64,000 nucleotides of DNA from Heterotrichella gracilis. Taxonomy: Eukaryota > Sar > Xanthophyceae > Tribonematales > Xanthonemataceae. The notes beneath the pieces were generated by a model, which saw nothing but the letters and a program-made list of their open reading frames with translations, searched no databases and had not been told where the DNA came from. The stretch is from positions 186,001 to 250,000 of the forward strand of contig JAULBX010016637.1 of NCBI GenBank assembly GCA_032358255.1. The letters are read 5' to 3'. A program made the translations under genes and the position numbers. Of this stretch, positions 63,972 to 64,000 are shown piece by piece (positions within the stretch are counted from its first letter, which is position 1; every line of letters begins with the position of its first letter).

Positions 63972-64000
63972 GTGCGTGTGGAAGCAAATGGCGTGGACTA

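Overview
The window looks like nuclear DNA of a green alga (chlorophyte, probably of the trebouxiophyte type). Genes are dense and lie on both strands. Exons are GC-rich and cut by many short GT-AG introns. Short plant-type telomere motifs (TTTAGGG/CCCTAAA) are scattered through introns, and protein families typical of photosynthetic eukaryotes occur next to core eukaryotic cell-cycle, RNA and repair genes. No prokaryotic operon, CRISPR array, virus-like element or intact transposon was seen. There is one assembly gap of 100 N (55170-55269).

Layout, left to right. (1) 1.2-1.6 kb: a small membrane-anchored protein with a plastid-like N-terminus. (2) 2.3-4.2 kb (-) and 4.3-10.2 kb (+): an E2F transcription factor and a single-copy MadBub (BUB1+MAD3) checkpoint kinase, head to head with about 80 bp between the proposed start codons. 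(3) 11.2-13.7 kb (-) and 14.3-20.5 kb (+): a CWC2-type spliceosome protein and, head to head with it, a PALB2-like protein. (4) 21.2-22.8 kb (-): a nucleotide-sugar transporter. (5) 24.0-25.8 kb (-): a STRAP-type WD40 protein. (6) 26.2 kb: tRNA-Ala(CGC). (7) 27.7-33.6 kb (+): a beta-amylase whose catalytic domain carries two large insertions. (8) 35.4-39.9 kb (-): a membrane-anchored protein kinase with a ~378-residue insertion inside the kinase domain. (9) 41.1-49.8 kb (+): a DIS3L-type exosome ribonuclease. (10) 50.1-57.9 kb (-): a 15-exon PPR-SMR protein spanning the gap. (11) 58.7-61.5 kb (+): an ASCH-domain (TRIP4-like) protein. (12) 63.2 kb to the right edge: internal exons of an unrecognised gene.

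Gene models were built by hand from splice sites. For most multi-exon genes the proposed exons stay in one frame from start to stop (MadBub 1209 aa, CWC2 417, PALB2-like 1298, transporter 432, STRAP 313, amylase 933, kinase 841, PPR-SMR 915), which is strong internal support. Uncertain ends: the 3' end of E2F, the first exon and tail of DIS3L, and the last third of the ASCH gene.

The genes are not an operon. Several neighbours share divergent promoters, and E2F/MadBub and CWC2/PALB2-like may be co-regulated. The most unusual signals are the repeated ABBA-like degrons in MadBub, recognisable PALB2 and DIS3L1 relatives in an alga, large low-complexity insertions inside catalytic domains, and repeated local copies of exon edges in introns of the PPR-SMR and CWC2 genes.
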